64,000 nucleotides of DNA from Anaerocolumna xylanovorans DSM 12503 (GCF_900143645.1 NZ_FRFD01000010.1:91406-155405), one strand, 5' to 3'; positions 7,943 to 16,217 are shown, numbered from the stretch's first letter. Translations and numbers: made by a program. Notes: generated from the sequence alone by a model not told the origin.

Positions 7943-10060
7943 TTACTTCACCTTAAAATCACAAAGAAAACCTTTTTTAGAATATACCGCTTTCACAGGG
8001 CTGTAATCGCTGATACTATTCCCCTTCAAATATAGTTCTTTCAAATTCGTCAGTTTCTTTAGTGATGCAATACTCTTTATCTTATTGGCTGACAAATCCA
8101 GATATTTTAGACTGGTCAATGCCTTTAACCCGGTAATACTGCTGATCTGATTATTATCCAATGCCAGATGCTGCAGCTTTTTGAGGTTTTTAAGACTGTC
8201 CGTGCTCTGTATACTATTCTTTCCGGCTTCCAGCGTTTCCAGCTTCAACAGCTGGCTTAGCCCTGCCAGACTTTGAATCTTATTCTCACGTAAATATAAC
8301 TCCCGCAGATTCTTCAAAGAAGACAATGCACTTACAGATGTTAACTTGTTACCATTCAGAGATAGAACTTCCAGCTGGGTCAGTTTTTTAAGAGCGCTGA
8401 TATCGGATACCGAATTACGCTGAAGGTAAAGCACCCGAAGCTTTGTCAGGCTTTTAACGGACGCTATATCCTTTAGTCCCAACTGGCTGGCATCCAAGTA
8501 TTCAAGATTAGTAAGATAGCTAAGATTCTTTAAGCTTTTTACCCCTTTGGGCAGCTTTAGCCGGTATATGCTCTGTACTTCCTGAAGCGATATCTTACCG
8601 CTTGTCTTTCCAAGTTTCTCCCTGACTGCCTTTTCTATGGCACTATCCGAAAAGCTGACATATTTGCTGCTTGCAGCCGGCAAGGTATCATAGGAATTCA
8701 TCTTAGCGATTATCGTAGTCCATCCATTCAAATGAAACTTCTTTCCTAAAGAATCCGTATAATCAGGCATATTGGAAAGACTCCAAAGAGAAATACCGCC
8801 AAGCCCATAAGTCTTGGCCATCTCTATCTTGGCACTGATACTGGTACTGTCTTCATATATCATCACATTCCAGGATTTATCAGATGAATTGTAATACTGA
8901 ATATATGGACTCTGCAGTTCATTGTTGTAACCATAACTTATATTCTGCCCATAGCCATCCGTATTATCAACCCGGGCCTTTATTGATTTATATAACGGTG
9001 AAAGCCTCCCTTTTTTGGAAAGGGCAGTGTCGGGCAATTTTTCCCAGCCTGTTGCGCTTCCTGCATCAAACTGCCACTGGGCAGTATCAAATGAAATCTG
9101 CAGCCATACCTTTTGAAGCTGTGTACTATCAGAAGCTGCCTTTTGAATATCATTTAAAGCCTGTCTTATCTTCTGTATAGGCGCCAAACTATCAATGGGC
9201 TCCAGTGCATCATAACCTGTATATTGTTCAACCTGGCTTTTTTTCAATTTTTCCGTTGGCTCATAATCATGTGCCATGATAATTACCCGGTCTGCGATAC
9301 TAAGTATATCCGAATAATTATAGCCATCGTAGTATAACGCTGGGTTTACTGCTACATACAGCTTTTTCCCTATAGAATCCAACTGGACCCTTAGTTCTTT
9401 CAGAAACTGGATGAAGTAAGTGCTGATTTGATTTCCATTATACAAAATCGGAGTCCCGGCTGCGTCAGTATTACGAAGTCCTTCAAAGTCAATCACTACG
9501 CCATCATAATAAACGCCTTCACCCTGAGTAATGTCTGCCTGCATGGCATTTACTATAGCCTGAAGCATAGCTGACTGTTCTTCTGCATATGGCAAAAGCT
9601 TCGTACAATCGCTGCTGTCCATATATACATTTAACTGAATGGATTTCCCTTTGCTCTTTGCATATTTTATCGGTTGAAGAAAATCCGTCGGATAATAAAA
9701 ACTATAGTTTCCGTTCTTACCCTTTACTGTATTCAAATTACCGGAATCTCCTGCATCTATCCTGCTAAAGGCGAAACTTACGGAATCCAGACTGTCTATG
9801 TATTGCTGCATCTTATCTGAAAAAACCGCATTTGAGGGGTAAAATGCATGAAGCTCTCCACCCTGCAATCCCACTGTACTGGCAGTACTCCCGGCCGCTG
9901 TGTTACTGTCACTTGGCGTACTTTCTGCCGCAGCAGCAGATAACGGCTGAATGGCAAATGCCAGTATTATTACGAAGCTTATACATAGCTGGATTAGTTT
10001 TTTAACCGGCCCATTCTTCATGCTGAATCTACTTGATACGTAATTATTTGTTATTCCCAT
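7943..10060 (-). CDS. Secreted GH18-like protein with C-terminal leucine-rich repeats
   Basis: 705 residues from MGITNNYVSS; AAGGAGG is eight bases upstream, whereas the frame open to 10132 runs into repeat DNA. A signal peptide (about residues 17-45, ending LSAAAAE) leads into a GH18 TIM-barrel of the spore-type YaaH/SleL kind: DGVVIDFE at residues 186-193 keeps the catalytic Glu, with Val in place of the middle Asp, and MAHDYEP and GGISLWSL are later barrel strands. Residues of about 495-695 hold eight or so 22-residue SDS22-like repeats (LTNLEYLDAS, LTQLEVLSLN). It may bind or cut a GlcNAc polymer at the cell surface, with the LRR as a binding arm. This is an inference; activity is unproven. 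Confidence 0.8.
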   Translation of the reverse strand: MGITNNYVSSRFSMKNGPVKKLIQLCISFVIILAFAIQPLSAAAAESTPSDSNTAAGSTASTVGLQGGELHAFYPSNAVFSDKMQQYIDSLDSVSFAFSRIDAGDSGNLNTVKGKNGNYSFYYPTDFLQPIKYAKSKGKSIQLNVYMDSSDCTKLLPYAEEQSAMLQAIVNAMQADITQGEGVYYDGVVIDFEGLRNTDAAGTPILYNGNQISTYFIQFLKELRVQLDSIGKKLYVAVNPALYYDGYNYSDILSIADRVIIMAHDYEPTEKLKKSQVEQYTGYDALEPIDSLAPIQKIRQALNDIQKAASDSTQLQKVWLQISFDTAQWQFDAGSATGWEKLPDTALSKKGRLSPLYKSIKARVDNTDGYGQNISYGYNNELQSPYIQYYNSSDKSWNVMIYEDSTSISAKIEMAKTYGLGGISLWSLSNMPDYTDSLGKKFHLNGWTTIIAKMNSYDTLPAASSKYVSFSDSAIEKAVREKLGKTSGKISLQEVQSIYRLKLPKGVKSLKNLSYLTNLEYLDASQLGLKDIASVKSLTKLRVLYLQRNSVSDISALKKLTQLEVLSLNGNKLTSVSALSSLKNLRELYLRENKIQSLAGLSQLLKLETLEAGKNSIQSTDSLKNLKKLQHLALDNNQISSITGLKALTSLKYLDLSANKIKSIASLKKLTNLKELYLKGNSISDYSPVKAVYSKKGFLCDFKVK

Positions 10061-10081
10061 TGAAATAGCCTCCTTAAACTT

Positions 10082-10200
10082 GAAAACTGTAGCAGAAAAA
10101 TGTACTAGATTTTTCAAACTACTCCCATGCATATCGCGGGTTTACCTGCGATACTGCTCAAATAGAAATTGAAAAATGTACTACATTTTTCAAACTACTC
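10082..10200 (-). repeat. Two-hairpin junction repeat, copy 1
   Basis: Read on the minus strand: a palindrome TTGAAAAATGTA/TACATTTTTCAA, then GAGCAGTATCGCAGG with its inverted partner, ATGCATGGGAG, and a second TTTGAAAAAT hairpin. It lies between glnK and the GH18-LRR gene, in the orientation of both. Confidence 0.75.
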
Positions 10201-10274
10201 TCTAAATCAGATTATATAGTAATTAATATGAAATAACAAATTAATTCTCGTATTTATTATTAAATAGAATATAT

Positions 10275-10320
10275 AAAAAAGCTGCTTCTCCACTAAATAA
10301 TCAATTAGTTTCGAAACAGC
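10275..10320 (-). terminator. Rho-independent terminator of amt-glnK
   Basis: A GCTGTTTC/GAAGCAGC stem with an inner ACTAA/TTAGT stem and six T on the minus strand, 28 bases after the glnK stop codon. Confidence 0.75.
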
Positions 10321-10347
10321 CGCACTTTATTATTACTTTCTATTTAA

Positions 10348-10686
10348 TTATAATGCTTTTTCACCGCGTTCCTTGGTACGGATTCTGATACAATCCACAA
10401 TATCTGACACAAATATCTTGCCATCGCCAAATTTACCGGTCTGGGCAATGCTTATGATAGTTTCAATGATTTCTTCCATGCGTTCATCCGGTACAACAAG
10501 TGTAATTTCAATCTTTGGAAGAGTATTCATGATAATGGTATTGCCCCTTACATACTCTGTAAAACCATACTGTTTTCCACAGCCCAGAACCTGATTAATG
10601 GTAAGCCCGTTAACCTGCTGCTTTAATAAAGCATCCTTTAAAGGCTCCAGCTTCTCCGGCCTTACAATTGCTTCAATTTTCTTCAT
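10348..10686 (-). CDS. glnK: PII nitrogen-regulatory protein
   Basis: 112 residues, the full family length. The PII body is clear: MKKIEAIVRPEKLEPLKDAL at the start, the C-terminal signature TGKFGDGKIFVSDI and the T-loop around residues 37-55. In E. coli GlnB the T-loop Tyr51 is uridylylated; here the aligned residue is Ile51 (TEYVRGNTI), and Tyr46 is Val, so control by uridylylation is unlikely. It should still sense ATP/ADP and 2-oxoglutarate and block the Amt channel. It lies 37 bases after amt, the classic amt-glnK pairing. Confidence 0.92.
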   Translation of the reverse strand: MKKIEAIVRPEKLEPLKDALLKQQVNGLTINQVLGCGKQYGFTEYVRGNTIIMNTLPKIEITLVVPDERMEEIIETIISIAQTGKFGDGKIFVSDIVDCIRIRTKERGEKAL

Positions 10687-10723
10687 ATACAGTCTCCCTT
10701 TCTATTTATTCATAAAAATAGTA

Positions 10724-11971
10724 TTAATCTAAACCGTTGAAAGAAGGATATGCAACTTCGCCGTGTTCAACCAAATCAAGTCCCTGTGCTTCCTCTTCCT
10801 GTGTTACCTTAACCGGCATCAACAGCTTGATAACGGAAACAATAACGAAAGTGGCAATTCCTGCAAATGCAATTGTAATAACAATACTTAATAACTGTGC
10901 AGTAAATAACTTCACATCCCCAAAAACAAGTCCGTTCCACTGTGCTCCGGAGTTAATAGAAGTTTTTGCAAATAAACCTGTTGCAATACCACCCCAGATA
11001 CCGCCAAGTCCATGGCAGCCAAAAGCATCCAGCGCATCATCATAACCAAACTTACCTTTAATTTTTGTCATACCGAAATAGCAGATAGGGCTAACCAGTA
11101 ACCCTATAATAAGGGCTGACCAGATGGGAACAAAGCCGGCTGCAGGTGTAATGGCTACAAGACCTACTACCGCACCGGTAGCCGCACCCAAGATAGTTGC
11201 CTTACCGTGAAGAAGCTTCTCTATCAGCATCCAGGAAAGAAGAGCTGCCGCTGCAGAAGTATTGGTAGTCATAAAGGCATGGGCTGCAAGGCCATCAGCT
11301 GCCAAAGCACTGCCGCTGTTAAAACCGAACCATCCAAACCATAAAAGGGCTGCGCCAAGAACTACAAAAGGGATATTATGAGGCTTATAAGATACCACTC
11401 CATATTCCCTGCGTTTTCCAAGAAGGATACAGGCTACCAGACCGGATACACCGGAGCTGATGTGAACTACATTCCCGCCGGCAAAATCAACAGCGCCTAA
11501 TTCTCTGATAAATCCGCCCACTCCCCAAACCATATGTGCCAGAGGATAATAAACAAGTAAGGACCATGCTGCAACAAAAATGAACAGCGCTGAGAATTTC
11601 ATTCTTCCGGCAATGGCACCGCAGATAAGTGCGGGAGTAATAATAGCAAACATCATTTGAAAAGCAGCAAATACTGTTTCAGGTATGGAACCGGCATAGT
11701 CTGCATTCGGTTCAAACCCTACCCCGTTAAAAAATGCTTTACTGAAATCTCCTATAATTCCGCCATGATCAGGACCAAAGCTAAGGGAATATCCCACTGT
11801 TACCCATAAAATGGAACCTAAACCTAAAATAAAAAAACAAGACATCAAAGTATTTATTGCATTCTTTCTTCTCTCCATACCGGAATAAAAGAATGCTAAC
11901 CCCGGAGTCATTAAAAGCACTAATGCGCTGCTGACAAGTATAAATGCGGTATTTCCATTGTTAATTTCCAT
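10724..11971 (-). CDS. amt: Ammonium transporter
   Basis: 415 residues from MEINNGNTAFILVSSALVLL; the frame is open 14 codons further, but this start matches family length. Eleven membrane helices are expected. Diagnostic motifs are MTPGLAFFYSGM, the two-His pore region (HISSGVSGLV and CHGLGGIWG) and the Asp in DFAGGNVVHIS. It conducts ammonium across the cytoplasmic membrane and is gated by the adjacent PII protein. It is probably controlled through the upstream leader (12072-12224), which has a strong promoter followed at once by a terminator-like hairpin. Confidence 0.95.
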   Translation of the reverse strand: MEINNGNTAFILVSSALVLLMTPGLAFFYSGMERRKNAINTLMSCFFILGLGSILWVTVGYSLSFGPDHGGIIGDFSKAFFNGVGFEPNADYAGSIPETVFAAFQMMFAIITPALICGAIAGRMKFSALFIFVAAWSLLVYYPLAHMVWGVGGFIRELGAVDFAGGNVVHISSGVSGLVACILLGKRREYGVVSYKPHNIPFVVLGAALLWFGWFGFNSGSALAADGLAAHAFMTTNTSAAAALLSWMLIEKLLHGKATILGAATGAVVGLVAITPAAGFVPIWSALIIGLLVSPICYFGMTKIKGKFGYDDALDAFGCHGLGGIWGGIATGLFAKTSINSGAQWNGLVFGDVKLFTAQLLSIVITIAFAGIATFVIVSVIKLLMPVKVTQEEEAQGLDLVEHGEVAYPSFNGLD

Positions 11972-12071
11972 ACTCTCTCTACCCTTCCTTTTTATCGTTT
12001 TAATAAATGACAATTTTCTCTTTTTACTTCACCCGGGTATCGTATTATCTCGTTAAAGTGCCAAATAGTAA

Positions 12072-12224
12072 AAACACAGCTTCCGAAATCATAGGTATAC
12101 GGCCGATTCATACCTCTTCATTAGCTGTTTAGAACAAAATAAAGCAAAAAAAGACAACTACCCTTTAAAAGAGTAATCGCCTTTGACTTTAAATGAATTA
12201 TACATCATATTTTATAATTGTCAA
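12072..12224 (-). promoter_or_regulatory. amt promoter and attenuator-like leader
   Basis: On the minus strand, TTGACA (12219-12224), a 16-base spacer and TATAAT (12197-12202) form a strong promoter. Within about ten bases of the expected transcript start comes a 12-pair stem (12152-12182, several G-U pairs) followed by seven T, a textbook intrinsic terminator. No minus-strand gene lies upstream for it to serve, since the next gene is divergent. A second structure follows: an AAACAGCT/AGCTGTGTTT stem enclosing AGGTAT/ATACCT (12072-12131). I infer leader-level control of amt-glnK; the regulator is not identifiable. Confidence 0.6.
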
Positions 12225-12320
12225 ATACAATTTTTAAACTATTAAAAAAAACTACATAATACTATAGAAATTCCATTTCTTTTACATGTCCATACTGCAA
12301 TTTGCACAAAAATAAGCTGC

Positions 12321-12349
12321 TTGCTTTTAACAGCTGCATCCCTTATACT
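12321..12349 (+). promoter_or_regulatory. Promoter of the small membrane gene
   Basis: TTGCTT, 17 bases, TATACT on the plus strand. It drives toward 12515, so the transcript would begin with the tandem hairpins at 12371-12512. Confidence 0.45.
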
Positions 12350-12370
12350 ATTATTTATTAAATGAAAGAT

Positions 12371-12512
12371 ATTTTTCAACTACGCATTCAGGAATACCAA
12401 ATCGAAGTTTGATATTTACGAAAGGGGTTAGGTTGATAAAACAAAAAGCTGTTTTTTCAACTACCAATTAACGAATATCCAATCGAAGATTGGATATTCA
12501 GGAAAGGGGTTA
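12371..12512 (+). repeat. Tandem pair of hairpin repeats in a 5' leader
   Basis: Two related units of about 60 bp (12371-12430 and 12451-12512) each run from TTTTTCAACTAC to GAAAGGGGTTA. The second contains the perfect palindrome GAATATCCAATC-GAA-GATTGGATATTC; the first has a weaker version. The second unit ends in the ribosome site of the following gene (AGGAAAGGGG then TTATT before ATG). They share the TTTTTCA-AACTA opening with the wider junction-repeat family. Confidence 0.65.
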
Positions 12513-12514
12513 TT

Positions 12515-12748
12515 ATGAAAAAAGCAAAACGTATTGGTGCTATCATTGCCATAGTGCTTCTGCTGTCCTTATACGGCGTTACATTTTATGCAGGTCTTAC
12601 AGCTTCTCCCGATTCAAAGGGACTCCTTATGGCAAGCCTGTATACTACCTTTATGGTTCCATTACTGCTATATGTCTATATGCTGGTATATAAGCTGCTG
12701 AAAAAACGCGGTGAAGAAGAAGCAAAAAAGAGGAACGGCAAGCAGTAA
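12515..12748 (+). CDS. Small two-helix membrane protein, function unknown
   Basis: 77 residues: a short basic start (MKKAKR), hydrophobic segments at about residues 7-27 and 40-62, and a strongly charged C-terminal tail (KKRGEEEAKKRNGKQ) that should lie in the cytoplasm. A ribosome site precedes the ATG at normal distance. Similar small proteins are seen next to rarA in related bacteria, as far as I recall, with no assigned role. The gene converges on rarA with 18 bases between the stop codons. Confidence 0.65.
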   Translation: MKKAKRIGAIIAIVLLLSLYGVTFYAGLTASPDSKGLLMASLYTTFMVPLLLYVYMLVYKLLKKRGEEEAKKRNGKQ

Positions 12749-12766
12749 AGATCCCGTGCACAGGCA

Positions 12767-14095
12767 CTAAATTTCTGATTCCTTTTTAATCCGTTCAAGA
12801 TATTCCTTTAAATTCTTTTCATATCCCTGGTCGGATAATTCGTAAAAAGTGCGGTCCTTCAGTTCATCCGGGAGGTACTGCTGCTTCACATAATGGTTCT
12901 TATAGGAATGGGCATACTTATAATCCAATCCGTGTCCCAGCTTTCCGGCGCCCTTATAATGGGCATCCATGAGGTAGGGCGGTATGGATGGGGTATGCTC
13001 ATTTCTTACGGCTTCCATAGCAGCATCAATAGCAACTATGGCAGAATTGCTTTTTGGTGCACAGGCAACATAAGCGGCAGCCTGTGCCAGTACAATACGT
13101 GCTTCCGGCATTCCTAACCTTTCCACTGCTTCTGCCGCTGCATTGGCAACCACAAGTGCATTCGGATCTGCGTTGGAAACATCTTCCGCAGCGCAGATAA
13201 CGATACGCCTGGCAATAAAGGCCACACTTTCTCCTGCATAAAGCATCCTTGCCAGATAATAAACCGCCGCATCTGCATCAGAGCCTCTCATGCTCTTTAT
13301 AAAGGCAGAAATGGTATCATAATGGTTGTCTCCTGTCTTATCATACCGGATAGCTCTCTTTTGTACGCAGTCCTGTGCTACTTCAAGAGTAATGTGTATC
13401 TTACCGTCTGCTAAGCGTTCTGTTGTCAGAATCCCAAGCTCAATCGCATTCAAAGCAGTTCTGGCATCACCGCCTGCAATATCAGAAAGAAAATCAAGGG
13501 CATCTTCCTCTATTTCGGCATTATAATTACCCATTCCCTTTTCCTTATCATAAACAGCTCTTACAATCAATTCTTTGATATCTTTCTTTTCCAGAGACTT
13601 TAATTCAAAAATGACTGAACGGGAAATAAGCGCACCATTGACCTCAAAATAAGGGTTTTCTGTTGTAGCTCCGATCAGTATAATCGTGCCGTCCTCCACA
13701 AAGGGCAGGAGATAGTCCTGCTGGCTCTTATTAAAACGGTGAATTTCATCTATAAACAGGATCGTTCGTTTACCATACATGCCCATACTGTCTTTTGCCT
13801 GGGCTATCACTTCCTCCATATCCTTTTTACCGGATACCGTAGCATTCAATTGAAGAAATGCCGCACTGGTGGTATTGGCAATTACTCTGGCAAGTGTTGT
13901 CTTTCCGGTTCCCGGCGGACCATAAAAAATAATGGAACTGATTTTATCCGCCTTAATAGCCCGGTATAACAGCTTGTCCTTCCCGATAATATGCTCCTGC
14001 CCTACAACCTCCTCCAGCGTCCTTGGACGCAGCCGGTTGGCAAGGGGGGCTTCTTTTTCCTTCTTTGCTTCCCTCATATAGTCAAATAAGTCCAT
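12767..14095 (-). CDS. rarA: Replication-associated recombination protein A (AAA+ ATPase)
   Basis: 442 residues, normal for RarA/MgsA/WRNIP1. Visible motifs are LANRLRPRTLEEVVGQEHI, Walker A GPPGTGKTTLAR, Walker B LFIDEIHRF, sensor 1 GATTENP and the C-terminal tetramerisation region with AYVACAPKSN and the motif HYKGAGKLGHGLDYKYAHSY. It is a clamp-loader-like ATPase acting at stalled replication forks and single-strand gaps. It is transcribed alone. Confidence 0.95.
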   Translation of the reverse strand: MDLFDYMREAKKEKEAPLANRLRPRTLEEVVGQEHIIGKDKLLYRAIKADKISSIIFYGPPGTGKTTLARVIANTTSAAFLQLNATVSGKKDMEEVIAQAKDSMGMYGKRTILFIDEIHRFNKSQQDYLLPFVEDGTIILIGATTENPYFEVNGALISRSVIFELKSLEKKDIKELIVRAVYDKEKGMGNYNAEIEEDALDFLSDIAGGDARTALNAIELGILTTERLADGKIHITLEVAQDCVQKRAIRYDKTGDNHYDTISAFIKSMRGSDADAAVYYLARMLYAGESVAFIARRIVICAAEDVSNADPNALVVANAAAEAVERLGMPEARIVLAQAAAYVACAPKSNSAIVAIDAAMEAVRNEHTPSIPPYLMDAHYKGAGKLGHGLDYKYAHSYKNHYVKQQYLPDELKDRTFYELSDQGYEKNLKEYLERIKKESEI

Positions 14096-14266
14096 TGTTC
14101 ACTCCATTTCTGTGCTGCTTTTAGGTCTCCTGTTACAATGCCAGCAGCGCATATGCAAACCTTTGTTCTTTTATTGTAAAGAAGATTTCTCTGCCAGTCA
14201 ACCCCAAATAAAAAGCATTACAGTATCGCAGGGCAAATGCCCGAAACTAAATAACGGGGATATCCA

Positions 14267-14499
14267 GATAATCGAGAATTTTGTTTTGGAATTTTATATC
14301 GAAGGGTTCCTTACGACACTTAAGCAGCAGCAACCGTGACTAGCGGAAAAAGGGCCAGTGTTTGAGCAGCTACAAGCTACCGAAGCCACAGCGTTCCAGC
14401 GAGTTTGGCACTTTTTCCGCTTCCAGGAACGATTGCTGCTGCTTTAGTGGAATAAGGGTTCTTGAGCAATAAAATTCCAAAACAAAATTCTCAATTATC
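14267..14499. repeat. Long imperfect palindrome (MITE-like or hairpin RNA)
   Basis: The two ends are 31-base inverted copies with one mismatch (outer ends GATAAT, inner ends GGAATTTTAT). Further in, GCAGCAGCAA and AGCGGAAAAAG also recur inverted in the same order, so the whole 233-bp stretch can fold on itself with a central loop near 14375-14395. I see no reading frame in it. It sits between rarA and the DUF4250 gene and is flanked on both sides by pieces of the junction repeat containing CAGTATCGCA. It could be a non-autonomous transposon or a structured RNA. Confidence 0.7.
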
Positions 14500-14540
14500 G
14501 TCCGTTTCCATAGTCTTTCTTTATTTCACACCCCTTATTT

Positions 14541-14580
14541 GAGCAGTATCGCAAGTAAACTTGCGATATGCACGGGAGCT
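14541..14580 (+). repeat. Junction repeat, hairpin B only, copy 2
   Basis: GCAGTATCGCAAG, a TAAA loop, CTTGCGATATGCACGGGAG: the second hairpin of the junction-repeat family, plus orientation, as is the gene it precedes. Confidence 0.7.
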
Positions 14581-14590
14581 ATGGTATAAT
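14561..14590 (+). promoter_or_regulatory. Candidate promoter partly formed by the repeat
   Basis: TTGCGA (14561-14566), 18 bases, TATAAT (14585-14590). The -35 box lies in the hairpin arm of the junction repeat. It would start transcripts about 20 bases before the DUF4250 gene. Confidence 0.5.
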
Positions 14591-14618
14591 GATAAAAAAT
14601 ACTGCTTAGGAGGACATC

Positions 14619-14795
14619 ATGGCACTGCCCAAGGACCCATTTATACTGTTAAGTTATATTAATACCCAGCTAAGAGACCATTATAAGGACTTAACAGAAT
14701 TATGCAAAATACTGGAAATCAGTGAGCAGGATTTAAAAAACAGGTTAAATATTATTCATTATGAATATATTCCTGAATTAAACCAATTCAGATAA
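14619..14795 (+). CDS. DUF4250 domain protein
   Basis: A 58-residue protein reading MALPKDPFILLSYINTQLRD and ending IPELNQFR. The opening ALPKDPFxLLSYxNTxLRD is the DUF4250 signature. The middle (LTELCKILEISEQDLKNRL) looks like a small helix-turn-helix, so a DNA-binding or scaffold role is possible but unproven. AGGAGG lies before the ATG. The stop overlaps the ribosome site of the next gene, so the two are probably cotranscribed. Confidence 0.85.
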   Translation: MALPKDPFILLSYINTQLRDHYKDLTELCKILEISEQDLKNRLNIIHYEYIPELNQFR

Positions 14796-14805
14796 GGAGA
14801 TGGCA

Positions 14806-15474
14806 ATGAACGAAGGCTGCCGCACGGTATATCAATACAGCACTGGAGAGGTATCGGTGAAAAAATCCAGATTTATTGCTTCCGTTTATCCGATTTCCTC
14901 TGAAGAAGAAGCCCTCCGGTTTATTGAACAGATAAAAAAAGAACATTCCGCTGCCAGGCATAACTGCTATGCCTATGTGCTTGGCAGTAAGGATGAAATC
15001 AAACGTTTAAGTGATGACGGTGAACCGGCCAAAACTGCCGGTCTTCCTATCTTAGACCTTCTTGTGCAGGAAAATCTTCATAACATTCTCATTGTCGTCA
15101 CCAGGTATTTCGGCGGTACACTTCTTGGCACCGGAGGATTGGTTCATGCCTACCAGAGTGCTGCAAAGGAAGGCCTTCGAAATGCTGTGATCATAGAAAA
15201 GTTATCCGGCTGGAAATCAGATATCTCCATTGATTACACTTTGGCAGGCAAGCTAAAATATGTCATTGCCCAGGCGGGAATATACCTGTTAAAAGAAGAA
15301 TATCTGGATAAAGTTCTGCTCTCTCTTCTGATACCGGAGGAATCCTTTTCCTCCTTTAGCCAGAGCCTTACCGAGTTAACCGCAGGAAGAATAAGCCTGT
15401 CCATGGACAGCTTGTCCACGGACCAAAAATTGTTATATGCCGTAATAAATGAAAGTTTACATGTCTTTAATTAG
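14806..15474 (+). CDS. yigZ: YigZ/IMPACT family protein
   Basis: 222 residues. An ATG at 14800 abuts AAGGAG, so the ATG six bases later is the better start. The N-terminal UPF0029/IMPACT domain is clear: KKSRFIASVYPI, AARHNCYAYVLG, SDDGEPAKTAGLPIL and TRYFGGTLLGTGGLVHAY. The C-terminal ferredoxin-like DUF1949 domain follows. The role in bacteria is not settled; eukaryotic IMPACT regulates translation through Gcn2/Gcn1. A 32-base perfect palindrome ends the gene. Confidence 0.9.
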   Translation: MNEGCRTVYQYSTGEVSVKKSRFIASVYPISSEEEALRFIEQIKKEHSAARHNCYAYVLGSKDEIKRLSDDGEPAKTAGLPILDLLVQENLHNILIVVTRYFGGTLLGTGGLVHAYQSAAKEGLRNAVIIEKLSGWKSDISIDYTLAGKLKYVIAQAGIYLLKEEYLDKVLLSLLIPEESFSSFSQSLTELTAGRISLSMDSLSTDQKLLYAVINESLHVFN

Positions 15475-15506
15475 CAAAAAGGATTTACATATGTAAATCC
15501 TTTTTG
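15475..15506. terminator. Bidirectional terminator
   Basis: A perfect 32-base palindrome from CAAAAAGGATTTACAT to its complement, starting at the base after the yigZ stop codon, with A- and T-runs on either side. Confidence 0.9.
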
Positions 15507-15588
15507 CCTGTCTCTGCGCTATTTATCTTCGTTTATTTATTATTCTATTAATCCGGTGTTATAATTCCTATTGTTTCCCTCAATATTT

Positions 15589-15882
15589 TTATAGTGTACT
15601 TTCTGTAACCAAATCGTCTACAATTTCTAACATAGCAACCAGTGTGACTTCATTTTTCCAGAGCTTATGTATCATGTCCCTTACTGTTTCTTTTGAGTCC
15701 GAGATTGGTTCCGAATACTCTACTAAAAGATGATCATCCATATGCTGGAATATTTTAATTCCATAGAGCTTTTCATTCTTCTGACAGGTCCTACATTCTT
15801 CTACCAAGTAATAGTCAAATATCAATTCCTTATTGTCTTCTAACAATATTTTCTTTGTTCCCTCTAAGAATAATTTCTCCAT
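15589..15882 (-). CDS. DUF6514-like protein
   Basis: 97 residues with no membrane segment. The order of motifs (YYLVEECRTC, YGIKIFQH, LLVEYSEPISDSKETV, LWKNEVTLVAMLEIVDDLV) resembles the small DUF6514 proteins of clostridia, whose function is unknown. A ribosome site (GGAGGGG) precedes the start. It converges with yigZ and is separated from it by the palindromic terminator. The family call is from memory of the pattern and is moderately sure. Confidence 0.6.
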   Translation of the reverse strand: MEKLFLEGTKKILLEDNKELIFDYYLVEECRTCQKNEKLYGIKIFQHMDDHLLVEYSEPISDSKETVRDMIHKLWKNEVTLVAMLEIVDDLVTESTL

Positions 15883-16183
15883 AGCCCCTCCAAAAAAATC
15901 TGATAATTTTTATAACACCACTATTATAATAGAAATAATAAACTATGGCTATTATAACTTTAACACAATATAAAATAAAGACTTAATTTTCATAATAAAC
16001 AAATTTTTACTATTACAATAGTCAAAATTCACGTTTTGTAAAAAATTGGCTTAATAAAAACCAATTTATAACAACTTTTGTGATATTTCTGTAATTTTAC
16101 GAGATTTTTCCAGTGCTACAGTTTGTAGCATCTGTGCATAAACACTTTCCTACAGTCAAATCACATGGTTTTTTTGTATATAC

Positions 16184-16212
16184 TTAACATATATCTTTTC
16201 AGATGGTATAAT
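16184..16212 (+). promoter_or_regulatory. Candidate promoter for the PBP gene
   Basis: TTAACA, 17 bases, TATAAT on the plus strand, 290 bases before the start codon. The stretch 15883-16183 otherwise holds only AT-rich DNA with no gene that I can see. Confidence 0.55.
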
Positions 16213-16217
16213 GTAAC

